A stretch of 64,000 bases of DNA from Streptomyces sp. CB02058 (GTDB taxonomy: Bacteria > Actinomycetota > Actinomycetes > Streptomycetales > Streptomycetaceae). This document shows, piece after piece, positions 46,701 to 59,000 of the stretch. The translations under genes and the position numbers were made by a program. The stretch lies in the NCBI RefSeq assembly GCF_001905505.1, contig NZ_LIPG01000005.1:248001-312000 (forward strand), given 5' to 3'. The notes under the pieces were generated by a model. It searched no databases. It saw nothing but the letters and a program-made list of their open reading frames with translations, and was not told the origin of the DNA. Each line of letters opens with the position of its first letter. The first letter of the stretch is position 1.

Positions 46701-46866
46701 AGCGGGCGAGATCGCCGATGTCGGCGGTGCTCAGCGCGTCGTCCGACGGCGACCGCAGCAGCACGACGCCGTCGTACTCCTCGACGGCGAAGACCGTCCC
46801 GTCAGGGGCGGGCGGCTCGACGGTGTGCCTCGACGCCGCCCTGCGTCTCAGGGACCATCGGCTCAC
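43750..46866 (-). CDS. Large protein with low-complexity centre and possible ADP-ribosyltransferase-like C-terminus
   Basis: A 1,038-residue protein, no signal peptide or membrane segment. Residues 1-490 are an ordered region of unrecognised fold with repeated DGTVFAVEEYDGVVLLRSPS- and ADGPVIEVGRTGEPLDASLW-like strands. Residues about 490-820 are Ala/Pro/Ser-rich. The last 210 residues contain FRGAAVRGAG (Arg, near 884), ARYVIWSVTGRRVRQLF (Ser, near 928) and TDEVVFPPGTVFRVL (Glu, near 946). That order matches the R-S-E pattern of arginine-specific ADP-ribosyltransferase toxins, but the usual ExE/QxE pair reads TDE. GTG at 46866. It follows the giant gene by 194 bases. An alternative is a structural or immunity protein. 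Confidence 0.6.
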   Translation of the reverse strand: MSRWSLRRRAASRHTVEPPAPDGTVFAVEEYDGVVLLRSPSDDALSTADIGDLARSLAADDDGTVTVVTGADESMADALWPRLATLLDSLREEDVTSVRLVMSGAGLDGPDHEAPARRIADAWGLEVIAPDAVVLVVPGGGLFVPGVRPGSRTEAGWWRFSPGAEPVALGPRQPAPVWQPGPAAGVRSTAGGCVVEQIPAGLLVRPRDAIAPRLGDLCYAIPVDRSGPLVLVGVPDGEDVLPADVAEAVGSLPTAARSRVRIAPGGRSDVLEAGRSLAGSLGHEVVVHTGLPLLPAGGLTDRYSVRATLADAEGVPRWHPYVDAVVCPPGKEPRLLRWTSPVPGRGAGEQGVLPLSDRWQVGVTRAGLWVGGPDGEPAPLAGRPVAADGPVIEVGRTGEPLDASLWPELSRLLGALGADVCARARLVVHGTCVDGGQALRHLAGLHHLRSLRFGKLPVPGTVPGRMAGRGAGHATARAASAASAPRTPAVTAPRAPAAGTSTRGGVPDPAGASASSAAPGRGVAPASGAASAPVAASRSAHGAASAPVPTSTSAPDPAPAPASAPDPDTASASTAVPAAASVAASASSSASASGSGSASPSPVRASGPTSASRPGASRPRIPLAQLLEPDPDPEPVGPPETPAATPGRTPGRAPVAGTTGGGPSPTRTAVTGAAPGHGDPEPAGAAEPSSGSAATGSASAPSGTPASSGTPASSGSSTAPEGDPAPPVPAATTSGQPTVTVSAPPARSVATSSVPGPVPTPPEGETPATGVVRGAGDFAPAPFLPGYSSTEEDRVAFRGVAEAEWERYGAAVARMLTRMPALRGQEQEAARADLIALSLYLRCTEGPLSHAALHRALGSGDGRLLPYAACVASGLRRLPAFRGAAVRGAGAGVAPAPGSLLRDAGPVSALPVGSGEPPPGGARYVIWSVTGRRVRQLFDGPVENTRTDEVVFPPGTVFRVLAVRQGGGAPASPLILLRELPGIPGESAPGGTPLDEQDEAALARLDASLSRSPDAAATGPWPGRCAGPVGLPHSDGSE

Positions 46867-47060
46867 CGCACGGCTCCGGGCTCAGTCATACGGTCCTCAC
46901 GTGTCGACGCGGCGTTCACCACACCCGCCCCAGACCATCCATCCGGCCCCAACTGGCCGCAGCGAGAGGGCGGTTACTCCGTGAAGAGTGGGTGAACAGC
47001 AGTCGACTCACGCCGGAGAGGCGGACACACCGCTCCTGGGAACGCCGGTGCAGGGCACGC
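46867..47060. other. 194-base gap inside the WXG100 block
   Basis: This is the only sizeable gap in the minus-strand block, between the giant gene and the 1,038-residue gene. It has no strong hairpin that I can see, so read-through is possible; it may also hold an internal promoter for the downstream genes. Confidence 0.4.
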
Positions 47061-50000
47061 TCAGCCCGGCAGCATGATCCCGGGCTCTCCGGTGGCCGGC
47101 GCGGTCGCGGGGTCCGGTGTGCCGGTGCCGCCGGGCCGGACGACCGACCAGGCCCCCGCCGCCGAAGGCCCGCCCGCCGCCGCCGGGTCCCGGAGGACGG
47201 CGACGGCGTACGGGGAACCCGGGGCGCTGGATCCGGTCAGGAACACCTTGTCCGTGGTCGTCCAGACACCCCGGCCCGTCAGCGCGCCGATCACCGGGCG
47301 CGGATCGGTGCCGCCCGCCGTTCCGGCCTCCCGCACGGCCAGAAGCACATCGGTCCGCAGGGGCTTTCCCGCCAGTTCCCTGTCGCGCGAGAGCAGTTCG
47401 CCGATCTCGTCGTACGGAACCCGCAGGACGGGGCTGCCGGGCAGCTGCATCACGAGGTGGCCGGAGTCCCCCGGCGCCCAGATGACGTACGGGCCGGGGC
47501 TGTCGGGGGTCTTCCACGGCGCGGGCACCACACCGCCCGGCTGGAAGCCGCCGCCGGGCTTGGGCACGGCCGTGACGAGGGCGGCCGTGTTCAGGGGGCC
47601 GGGCTTCCGGGGGGTCTGGAACCAGGTGCGGCCCGCCGTGCTGCCGTCAGCGGCGAGCAGCCGGGTCTCCGGAGCGAGGGCGCCCAGCGTCTCCAGGTGG
47701 AAGGCCGCCACGGCCGTCGGGTTGTCCAGGTCCCGCCCGGCGGCAGCCGCCCGGGTCACCAGGTCGACGACCTCGCCGCGCCGGGCCGGGTCGGGCCGGT
47801 CGAGGTGCAGGAGCCGGGCCCCGGCGGTGTCGGGATCGGGCGTCCGGTGCTCCCAGGCCAGGGCCGCGGCCGTCGCCCAGAACAGCCGGGTCCGCTGGGC
47901 GGGTCCCACCTCGGCGCCCGTCGGCAGCCCGAGCACCCGCGCGGCCTCGGCGTCCAGGGCGTCGGGCCCGGCGAAGCCGTCCAGCCGCCGCGCGGCCTCG
48001 ACGAGCAGGGGCAGCGCGGCGAACGCGCTGAGCGCCACTCCCGTACCGGAGGCCGTGGCGGCGCGCAGAAGCGCGGCACGGTGGTCGTCAGGGGTGAGGG
48101 CCGTGCCGGGCAGCGGGCCGCGAAGGGCCCGTACCGTCTGTTCCAGCAGGTCCACGGTGAACGGCGTGGCACCGGCCAGGGCCGGGTCACTCGCCCGCAT
48201 CGACTCCAGGGCCCCGATACCGGCCAGCAGTTGGGCGTAGGCGGCGTCCTGCTCCACATCCGGGCCGAACACGTTCCGCAGGGCACGCACCAGCCGCAGC
48301 GCCGTGTCCCGGACCTCGGGCGGTGCGGGCCCGTCGCCCTGGTGGAGACCCGCTGCGCGTGCCCTGGCGTCGAGCGCGGCGCCGGTGGGCTCGGGCCGGA
48401 ACTCCAGCCACCGCCCACGCCTGCCCTGGGGGTCGGTGCTGAGGATGCGGACGTGTCCGCCGCCCTGCTGTGCGCTCAGCCGCTGGATTCCGCTCGGCCG
48501 GGTGGAGGCGAACACGGTGCGGCCGGTCTCGTTGGCGGTGTACTGGGCGTCGCTGACGGTCGCCAGCGGATCGGCGACGTACGGCGCCCGCGGGGCGTCC
48601 CCGTTGACGAAGTCCGCGCCGCCCGGCGTCGCGTGCCAGCAGGCGTCCATCACGATCACATGGTCGCCGGGGAGCTGGGACACACTGGGCCGGCGCTTGA
48701 GGAACCCGCCGGTCAGGGGGCCGCGCGCCATGTGGTTCGCGCCGCCCTCCAGCGCCATGTCGGTCATCCCCGGGAAGGCGTGCACGGCGAAGAAGTACGC
48801 GGGCCTGCCCGCCCAGGGCACGAGACCGGGGTCCTTGGTCAGGACACCGGTGACCGGGTTCTGGTGCCAGAGCTCCGTCGTCGTCGGCATCTGCCGCATG
48901 AGCCCCTCGAAGCGGGCCGCCTCGGCGGGGTGGAAGACGAACCGTCCGATCGGCCTCCCCTGCGAGACCTGGGTGTACGACACGACGTCGCTCTCCCAGT
49001 CCTGCGCGTCCTGCCGCGCGTCGGGCCCGGGCAGCTGACCGGGCTCGCTGACGATCCAGACCCCGGCCGTCCCACCCGGGCGGTGCTCGGGGGAGACGAC
49101 GGTCCGGTCCCCGGGCCCGGTGAACGCGAGACGCCCGCTGGTGGACCACGTCGTGCGGCCGGTCCGGTCGGCGACGGCTCGTGGCAGATCCAGGCCCCGG
49201 GCGCCCGCCTCCGGGACCAGGAGGACCACCGGCACGTCCGACGGAAGCCCGGCCAGCACCGGATCCATGGCCAGCAGCTCGGCGAACACCTCGCCCGGCA
49301 CCCGGTGGGAGGTGCCTTCGGCGTCCAGCACGACGACATGGTCGTGACCGCCCTCGGCAGCCATCACGACGTACGGCGGAGGCCCACCGGGTTCGAACAC
49401 CGCTCCCCCGTCGGGGCGTTGCAGGGAGGCGTCGAGCTGCGCCGTGTCGAGGCTCCTGACCCGGTCGCCCGTCCAGTTCCGCCCGATGTCGCCGCCTGTC
49501 CTGGGCAGGGTGCGGGCGACGGCGAACACCCCTTCGAGCACGAGGCGGAACGCCGCCAGCTCGGCGAGGCTGCGGGCGCCCTCCACGTTCTCGTCGAGCG
49601 CCACCCGGAGCAGTTCGCCGCGCCGCGCCCTGGTCACCGGCTCCTGCTCGTCGAGGCCCAGGACGTACCGGGCCACCGCGTCCAGGTCGAACGGGCCGTC
49701 GCGCAGCGCCGACCGGGGACCGTTCCCGCGCAGGGTGTCCAGCCGGACGAGGGCTTCCCGGAGCGTGGGATAGAGCGGGTTGCCGTCGATGTCCGGGCCG
49801 TAGAGGTCCACCAGGATCCGGTGGTGGTCCGGCTCCGGCTCGGGGGACGGGCTGCCCTCGCCGGACTCCCCGTCCTCCCAGTCCATGATCATGTCGAGGG
49901 AGTCCACGCTGCTCGCCGGGGACGAGGGCTCCGGCGAGTCGAGGAGCAGCCGGGTGGGCGCGGAGGTGTCGGGCTCGCCCCGCTGCACCCGCACCAGCCG

Positions 50001-53000
50001 CTGCTGTTCCGGTGTCAGTCCCAGCCCCTCCACCGGGAGCCGGCTGCCGAGCAGGACGGCCTGCGCGGTCTGCCCGGCCGACAGCGTCACCCCGATCGCG
50101 TCCAGCTCGGCGAGCGACACGTATCCCTCCAGGGGGACCACCGGCGGGGCGGGCGGCGGTGCGGAGCCGCCCTCGGGAGGCGGCGCGGCGGACGTCTTGA
50201 CCTGGTCGGGGACGACCCTCACTCCCAGCCGGTCCGTGAAGAGACCGGCCACCCGCTCCAGCCAGCCCGCCGCGACCGCGGGGTCGAGCCCCGGGCGCAC
50301 GGACTCGCTCATGTAGCGGCCCGACTTGTCGTTCACCGTCCACCGGCCGCGCTCCGCGTTCCACCGGAACTCCCCGGAGACCCGGCTCGGTCCGGGGACC
50401 GTCCGTCCCTTCCCGCCGAAGTCCGCGGCGATCCCCGTGTGACCCAGCCCGTCCAGCTGTGAGCGGAGTTGATCGGCGGTCAGCTCGGGCGTCACGCGCC
50501 GCATGCCGGTGAGCAGCGCGTCGAACTGCTCCGGCGTCACGATCGCGCTCGGCTGTTCGCTGCCCAGCAGCACCCGCCCGTCCCCCGTGACGGTGTAGAT
50601 CCAGACGGCGTCCTTGCTGCCCGTGACCAGCAGGTCGGGATCGACCTCGTCCAGGGGCACCCACAGCGGATTCACGCGTACGTCGCCCGCCGCGTCCCGC
50701 TCCTCGTCCTTGACCCGCTTGGGGGCGACCTGTTCGCCGAAGGCGAGGAGGTCGCGGGGTGCCGCGCCGCTGCCGTTGTAGTGGTTGTGACCGTTGTAGT
50801 GCACCTCGATGACCCGGGACGCGTCCCGCAGCCCGGCCCGGTTCTCGTCGAACAGCAGGCCGTCCCTCGCCACTTCCACCCGGACCTCGAAGGCATGGGC
50901 GAGCAGGGGCAGGAAGATCTCGCCCACCGGGTCGATGTACCGGTCCTCCCAGTGGGCGACGGCATCCAGGACGGTCTGGAGCTCGACGTCGTCCAGGGGC
51001 GCCTCACTCGTCGCGTAGAGGGCGGTCAGCTCCCGGCGCAGGCCCGCGTCCGTGCGGTCCACGAGCGTGTCCGCGTCCACTCCGTGGTGGGCGAGCAGGG
51101 TGACGAGTGCGGTCCGGTGGAGTGGGCCGATGCGGCCGGCGAGGTCCGGCGCCGCCGACATGCGCAACTGGCCGATGATGTGCGGGTGGAGCCGGCCCCG
51201 GCTCGCCCTGACGTAGCCGTCGACGGTGGCGCGCATCCGGGCGGCGACGGCCGCCTCCGGGCCTCCCTCGTACGTGCCGTCGGGTGAGGTGGCGGCAGCG
51301 GCGGCCGTCAGACCGGCGCGTACGGTGCGGGGGTCGCCGAGCCAGGCGTACGCGGCGGGGTCCGACTCCGCGAGGCCCGGCAGCCGGTCGCGCAGATAGG
51401 CCGGGTCTCCGGCCATGAACGAGAACAGCAGGCACTCGCCGGAACCGGGGACGGTCACGGGCCGCCCCCGGGCGGGGCGCCCCGGTGAGACCGGGCCGGT
51501 CTTCTTCGCGGGCGCCTTCCCGTCACCCTCGGGAGCCTCGCCCTCCGGCGCCTTGCCCTTGCCCTTGGGGTCCTTGGGGGCCTCGGTGCCCTTGGGGGCC
51601 TTGCCCTCCAGGGTCTTCCCCTCGGCCTCGGAGGACGTCGTCCCCGGAGCCTGGGCGTCCCCCCGTACCGCGAGCTGGTAGTGCCGGTCCGCGAGGCTCA
51701 GCACCACCTGGGGACGCGGTCCCGCCGGCCCGCCGAGGAGCATGTCGAGCGTGCCCGTGGTGTCGGTGGGCGCGGGGTGGAAGACGTGGGCGCGGCCCGC
51801 CTCGTCGACCACCGTGATGTCCACGCCGAAGGTCCGTGCGGCGAGGGCCGGGAGCAGGTCCGCCGCCCCGTGGTTCCATCCGGCCTCCCCGTCCGCGCCG
51901 CCGGGCCGCGTCAGCTGGGCGACGGCCAGCGCCGCGCGGGCCCCGCGGTCCGGTGTGACGGAGTGCGGCATCAGCCCGTCGAGCCCGTCGAACTCACGGC
52001 CGCCCGGGGTGTCCGCGCCCAGGGGGCCCGTCCCGCGCAGTCCCGCCGCGGTGACGTCCGCGTCGCTGAACGTGTCCGTGTCGTCCGGCGCGACCAGGTC
52101 GAGCAGGTCGGCGTCCGACGGGTCGTCGAGCCGGCTCGCGAGCAGCGGACGGAGCGCGGCGGCTGCCGCGCGCCGGTCCGTGAGGTCGATGCCCCGGTCG
52201 GTGAGCAGCTCGGGCGCCGTCCTGCTCAGCCCCTCCACCAGGGCGTGGAGGAAGGCGTCCCCGTCCCTGGGCACGTCGTGGAGGGTGTAGGTGACCTGGT
52301 CGGGCGAGGTGAGCCGCGCGCCCTCGCCGGTGCCGGTCCTGGTGTAAACGGGGCGGGGCGGGGGCGACGGCGGTGCGAGGGTGGCCGGGGCCTTCACATG
52401 CACGACTGCGGGCGGTTCCGCGCGTCCGCCGAGCCGCTCCCGGCCCTCCGGGGTGGCCGCCTCCTGGTGCCAGCGGGTGAGCTGGTCCGCGCCCGTCCTG
52501 ACCCGGTGGTACTCGGCCGCCGCCGTCTCAGCCGTCGCCCTCAGCCCGTCCAGCAGGGTCCGGCGGTTGCCGAAGGCCGTGAGGGCGTCGTCCCGTCGTC
52601 GGGTGGCCTCCTCGACCCGCCGGCGCGAGGAGGCCACGGCGTTCTCCGCCCTGTCGACCCGCCGGTCGGCCGCTTCGGTGCGGCGACGCACGACGTCCAT
52701 GCGGCCCTGTTCCGCGGCCAGTTGGTCCCGGGCGGTCCGTTCGGCGGCCTTCAGGGCGGCGCGGGCGTCGTCGATCTGGTCGCGGACGATCTCGGCCCAG
52801 CCGTCGTGGGCCGCCTCGCCCGTGTCGGTCTCCTCCAGCGTCTCCAGGGCGGCCCGTGCGTCCCGCACCGCCCGCTGCCCGGTGTCGCGTACGGAGTCGA
52901 GCCGGAGCCGGGCCGCCTCGTGCGCGGTCCTGGCGGTCTCGGCGGCGTCGTACGCCTGGTCGAGTCGGCGCCGGTCGGCGGTGGCGGCCTCGAGGACCGG

Positions 53001-56000
53001 GGTGAGGGCGCTCTCCGCGGCGTCCCGTGCCTCGCGCAGGGCGAGGGCTCCGCGGCGCTTCTTCCAGTAGGCCTTGTCGGCGTCGACCCAGGCCTTGCTC
53101 GCGCTGCCGACCGCGTCCCAGGCGGCGGCCACCTGTGCCGGGAAGTTCGTCCCGTCGATCAGCCCGAGCTCCCGGGCGATGTCGTCGCGTACCCACACGA
53201 CGGCGTAGGCCTCCGAGGCGACCGCCTTGAGCCCCGGCCTGACACTCCCGAACGCGCCGCCGACGAACCGTCCGATGCGGCTGTCCTTGATGCCCCGCTG
53301 CACGTCGGCGACGCTGAGCCAGGTGGTGGGCACCGCGAAGAGGAACACCCGGCCCGTCTTGGGCTTGGTGTTGACCGAGGTCAGCTGGTCGGCGGAGGTG
53401 GCGAGGGAGTCGCCCGTACCGGCGTACGGTCCGGTGCCCGAGGCGCCGAGCTGGTTGAGCCCGGTCCGGTCGGAGCTGATGAGGACACCGGCCCCGATCG
53501 CCGAGTCCTGGACGCTCTCCCGGCCGACGCTCGTCGCGGCGCTCTCGCCCGCCCGGCGGAGCATCTCCATCTTCTTGCCGTCGGCGACGGTGAGCAGCGT
53601 GGCCCGGCTGAAGTCGGGTTTGGCGTACAGGTCGAGCTGGGCGCTCTCGTTGCCGACGACGCTCTTCTCGGTGAGCCCGGGGACGCGGTAGCCACCGAGG
53701 GTGACGGCCTGGTGGTAGTACGCCGACAGGGCGGCGTTGCTCTCCCCGTCCTCCAGCGCCTGGGCGGAGCCGGTGCCCAGCCGGGTGAGTCCGGTGTCCC
53801 TGGCCCGGTAGGGGGCGTCGTCCGCGTAGGTGGAGAAGCCCGCGTCGTAGGAGAGGGCGACCGCGTAGGTGCTGGCCATCCGGATGTCCGCGAGCCCGAT
53901 GATCCGGCGGACGTCGAAGCCGGTGTCGGGGAAGCGGAAGGGTTTCAGGCTGCCGTCGCCGTGCTTGGTGTACGGCCCGAGCGCGTTCTCCGGGACGCCC
54001 GGCCGGGGCGGGGCGAGCGCGGGCAGGGACGGCGGTGGCAGAGGATCGGAGCCGGGGTCGCCGTCCGGGGCCATCAGGCTGAGCGGCACGTGCTCGCGCA
54101 GGGTTCCGGCCGGGCCCTCCTCCGTGAGGACCTGCTTGCCCGTGAACCGGTCGCGCGCCGCCACCGCCCGCCCCTTCAGCGAGGTGTCCGCCTCGTCCCG
54201 GGCGGGGGCGTCGTCCGCCTCCAGGGTGATCCGGATGCGGTACGGGGTGGCGATCTCCGCGTACGGCTCCGTGGACGCCGCCCGGAACACCGTCAGGGTG
54301 GAGGCCGTGCGGCTCGCCCCGGTGGTCTGCCGTCCGGACCCCGTCTCGGTGAAGGTGGGGCCGGACGCCGCGGCCGTACGGTCCCCGGTGTGCACGCCCT
54401 CGCCGACGAGATAGCCGACGTCCGCGCCCTTCGAGGACTCCGCCCCCTCCTGCACGGTCTCGATGGCCCGCCGGTTCTCCTCCATCTCCACGCTGTGGTC
54501 GAGCATCTCGAAGGACGGTGTGCCCGGCAGGACCTGGACACGGATGCGGACCTGCCGCTTCCCGATCCGGAAGCTGTGCCACCCCCACGCCCCCGTACGG
54601 GCGGGCACCGACGAGCCGGTGCCCGCCATCTCCTTGTCCAGGGAGCGCAGTACACGCGAGGACACCAGGGTGCGGACCCGCTCCCGGCCCGCCTCGTCGA
54701 GCCCGAGCGCGTGCACCTTCCGGTCGAACGCGGCGAGCACGGCCGTCGGATCGAGCGCGTTGACGGGGTACGTGCCGAAGCTGTTGCCCTGCAACCAGGG
54801 CTGCGGTGACCACCGGCGGGCGGTGTAGCGCGGCACGTCGCCCATGCCGTCGTCGATCAGACCGACCAGGTGGGCGCTCTTCTCGGGCACATGGGCGAGC
54901 CAGCCGCCCGGCACCGTCGTCATCCGGCCCGCCGCCGCCGCGAGCCAGTCCGGGACGAACGCCCTGCCCGCCGCCCGCGCGCCGATGAGGCTCGCGGCCA
55001 GCGCCAGCCAGTGCTCGGCCGTGCCCGTCACGAGCACCTGGTGGCCGAAGCCCTTGCGGTTCATGTCGTGGACGACGGCACGGGTGACGGTCGTGTTCGA
55101 CTGGTCGGCCGTCGACCAGGGGCTCGCGACCAGGCCGTAGGTGCCCAGCAGCCCCGGCCCCGTCGAGTGGGAACGGGCGTAGGTGAGCTGCCCGCCGGTG
55201 AAGAACGTCGACGTCCTGGTCAGCTTCCCCGAGGTCTGGCCCGTACCGCCGAGCACCATCTCCGTGTCCATCGGGACGGAGCCGGTCAGGGCCCGGATGT
55301 CGCTCACCGCCGTCAGATGGCGGAACGTCGCCCAGAGGGTGGCGTACGGCCCCTTGCCCATCAGCCCGGCCGCGGTCCAGCCGAGCGGACCCGAGCTCTG
55401 GTCGAAGTTCGCCGTCAGGTACTGGGCCTGGAAGGCGCGCAGGACCGACTCCCGGGTCGGGGCGCCCTCCTCGGTGAGCTGCCACGCCCCGCCCGACCCG
55501 GCGTCCAGCAGCCCGCCGAGCGCGTCCATGAGGGCAGGGGACGGCACGACGCCGATGGTCAGGAACGGATGGTTCTGGAGGTCCTGGAACAGCCGTGAGC
55601 CCCGCCCGTCCGCCGACACCGGGCCCGGGTCCCCGACGACGTCGGTGGCGCGCACCAGGGTCCCGGACCGGGCCGGCTCGCCGAGCGCCAGCGCCCTCGC
55701 CCGCTCGGGCCGCAGATGGCGCACCGGCTGCTGCCCGATGCTCAGGAAGGGGTTGGCCCTGCCCCGGGCGTGCGGATCGACGGCGGGCGCGTGGCTGCCG
55801 GGGATGCTGATCAGCACCTGCCCCGTCATCGGCCCGCCGCCGATCGTGCCGCCCCCGGGCCGGGAGCCGATCAGCAGGCCGCGGGCCTGGTGGAAGACGA
55901 ACGGCTGGGTCCCCAGCAGCCCCAGGGTCGCCGTCCCCCGCAGCAGCCCCCGGAACCGCCAGTAGCCTCCCCGGTCCACGGTGAGCGAGAGATCGTAGCG

Positions 56001-59000
56001 GTACAGGTGGGAGGGCCCGGCGCTCACGGTCATCGGCTCGTACGTGGCGGTCGCGCCGAAGCCGGTCTCCTGGTCGGACTGCCACCCCTTGCGCGCCCCG
56101 AGCGTCAGCACGCCCGCGTTGTTCGGGGCGCCGATGTCGTCCGCGCTCGGATCGCGGAAGGCCAACTGCCCCTCGAACCCGAGCTCCTTGATGCGTTTGG
56201 CGCTCTTCTGCCCGTCGACGCGCTCGACCCCGACCGTGCTGTAGCGCAGCTTGAAGTCGTCCTGGACACCCTCGAAGCGGCGGTTGGTCAGCTCGGCGTG
56301 CAGCCAGATGTAACGGTGCCCCTGGCCCAGCCGGCCCGGCTCGTTGAACCGGATCCTGATGCCGGTCGTCGTCAGCGCCTCCAGGTTCCCCGCCATGCTC
56401 CGGTACGACAGGGCGGCCAGCACCTCCAGCGTGTTGGAGAGCGCCGTGCGGTACTCCTCGTCGGTGCGCCACAGCGACGGCGCGGGGCGGGGGAACGGCC
56501 CCGGCGACTCCAGCAGGGCCGCGGTCCGCTCGCGCCAGGTCCCGCGCTCACGCGGCGCGAGCTGGTCCAGGCGTGCGACGAGGCGCGGATACTCCGCGGC
56601 GAGCCTGGTCAGGACCTCGTCGGTGAAGGTGTCCAGCATGGTCCGCTCGCGCCCCGAGGCATCCGTCACCGCCGACCGCGAACCGTCGGTGAAGGCGAAC
56701 TCCTCCACCCGGTGCATGCCCAGCGTCGGGGGGCGGTCCACCGTCAGATAGGCGGGCGCGAAGGGCGGCGGCGCGCCCGCCGTCAGCGCCCGCCGCAGCC
56801 CGTCGTCCCAGCCCGCGAGCCGCCGCGCCTCCGTACGCGTCATCCGGTCCACGCTCCAGGTGTGGAACCGCCGGGGCGGGGCGGTGCTGCCGCTCCGGTT
56901 GACGTAGACCGTCTTGCGTACGAGGTAGAGGCCGGTCAGGTCGCCCTTCACCTGGCCCGCCGACTTGACGGAGCCCGAACCGCCGAGCGCGGCAGTCCGC
57001 GACACGGAGAAGAGATAGCGGAACGCGGGTCCGAACTGGAGCCTCAGGTTGAGATTCCCGTCGGCGAGGTCGAAGAAGTTGAAGGCCGGGCCCACGACGC
57101 CGTCGATCCCGAACGCCGCCGTCTTCTGCAGGCCGCGCTCGTTGCGGACCGTCGAGGTGTTGATGTCGCGCATCTCGGCGTCGGGCGTCTCCGTGATCAG
57201 CGTGGCCCGGCCCGGCACGACATCGACGACGAACACGCCGAGGGGGGTGCGGACCTTGTCGTCGGCGACCAGCGGCACGGTCGTCACCCGGCCCCGTGAC
57301 AGCGCGGGGCCCTGCCGCTGGAAGCTCAACGAGGAGAAGAAGGCGTCCAGTTCGCGGAAGGCCGTACTGCCCGGCAGCACACCGATCTCCGCCGCCGCCC
57401 AGTCCCGCATCCGGGCCACGGGCCCGAACCCCTCGGTCCGCACCAGCCGGTACGTCGACTGCCGGCCCAGCTCCAGGGAGCGCGGGATGCGCCCCGGGCG
57501 CACCGTGCCGCTGGTGACGCTGTCCGGCAGCCGCACCGAGAGGCCGTCCCGCATGCTGAAGCCGTGGAACGCGGTGCCCTCCGTGCCCGGCCGCAGGCCG
57601 TCCACCGGCCGGCCGTCCGCGTCGGTGAGCCGCAGTTCGTAGTACGCGTGGTCCAGGTAGACCCGCGAGCCGTCCAGGGCGCGTGTCTCGGTCTGGCTGG
57701 TGTGCTGGTCGGTCTGCCCGTACGAGACCTTGGCGGCGAAGCCGAACCGCAGCCCCAGCCGTCCGAATCCGCTGAACGCGGCCGTCCCCATGGGGCCGAT
57801 CGGTCCGCCCAGCGCGATCTGGGTGGTGGACTGCATGGTCTTGCTCTGCCCGGCGGCGGCCACCGAGCGGTGCATCCCGTCCACCTTCACCGGGTTGCCG
57901 TAGGCGTCGTCGAACTGCTCCCAGTCGCCGTGGTGCCGCACGACCAGCGACAGTTTGCGCACGCTGCCGTCCTCGGCGGTGTACGGGAACACCCGGCCGT
58001 CGCCGGCGAGGGTCTTGGGCTCGTGCCGGAACGCGTACGTCACGTCCGCCATCACGTCACCGGCGTCGCCCGCCAGCACCCGCTCGATCTCCGCCAGGGC
58101 CTGCCCGGTGCCGCGCAGGACGACATCGCTGTGCCCGAAGGTCAGGGAACCGGAGAGCAGTTCGCCGATGATGTCGTCGGGCACGCCGTCCAGCAGGGCC
58201 TGTACGTCGTCGATGTAGTCGGGCATCCGGGTGCCGTTGCCGAAGTCCACCGGAGCCCGGCGCCCGCCCAGCGGCCGGGGCAGGGCCGGGTCCAGGACCG
58301 GGGGCCGCGTCCGGTCGAGGGTGGTGCGGATCCACTCCTTCTGCTTCGGGGGCGGGGTGACCTTGGGCTTGGGCTCGGGCTTCGGCTCGGGTTCGGGCTT
58401 CGGCTTGGGTTCGGGCTCGGGCTGAGGTGTGACCTCCGGCTTGGTCTCCGGCTTCGGGAGCGTCCCGGAGACGGTCACCGGCGGCTTCGGGGTGGCCGGC
58501 GCCTCCTTCCCCTGCGTGGGAAGCACGGGAGCGTACGGCTCCGCGCCGGGATGCCCGCCGACGGTGCGCGGCCGGACGGGCGGCGGAGGCGCGGCGGCTG
58601 TGGTCCCGGCGGGGCCGACGTCCCCGATGTGCGCGGCCAGCAGCTGGAGGTGGCGGCCCCGGAGCCCGCCCTGCGCGAGCCCGTCGGGCGCCGGGCGCCG
58701 GTAGTCCCCCAGCAGGCTCCCCTCGACGTCGGGACGGTGCGGCGCGACCGTGTGGCGGGACTCGTCCCGCAGCCCGAGCAGATGGCCGATCTCGTGCGCG
58801 TAGTCGACGGGATCGGCGTCGGCCCACCACGCGGACCGGGTCATCTGCTCGTCGCGGGGGATGAACCGGACGTTGAGCCCGCTCGGATGCGGGTCGGCCT
58901 CGACCCGCTCCACCGTCACGTGCAGCAGGTCCCCGTTCGGCAGCCGGTGGCCCGGGGCGTTGAACGCCTCACCGACTCCGCCGATCACCTTCTCCCATAC

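Noticed and set aside
46623-50462. 1,279-codon plus-strand frame opposite the giant gene
   Set aside because: The product is Arg/Gly/His-rich without motifs; the minus-strand frame has domains and a consistent operon context.
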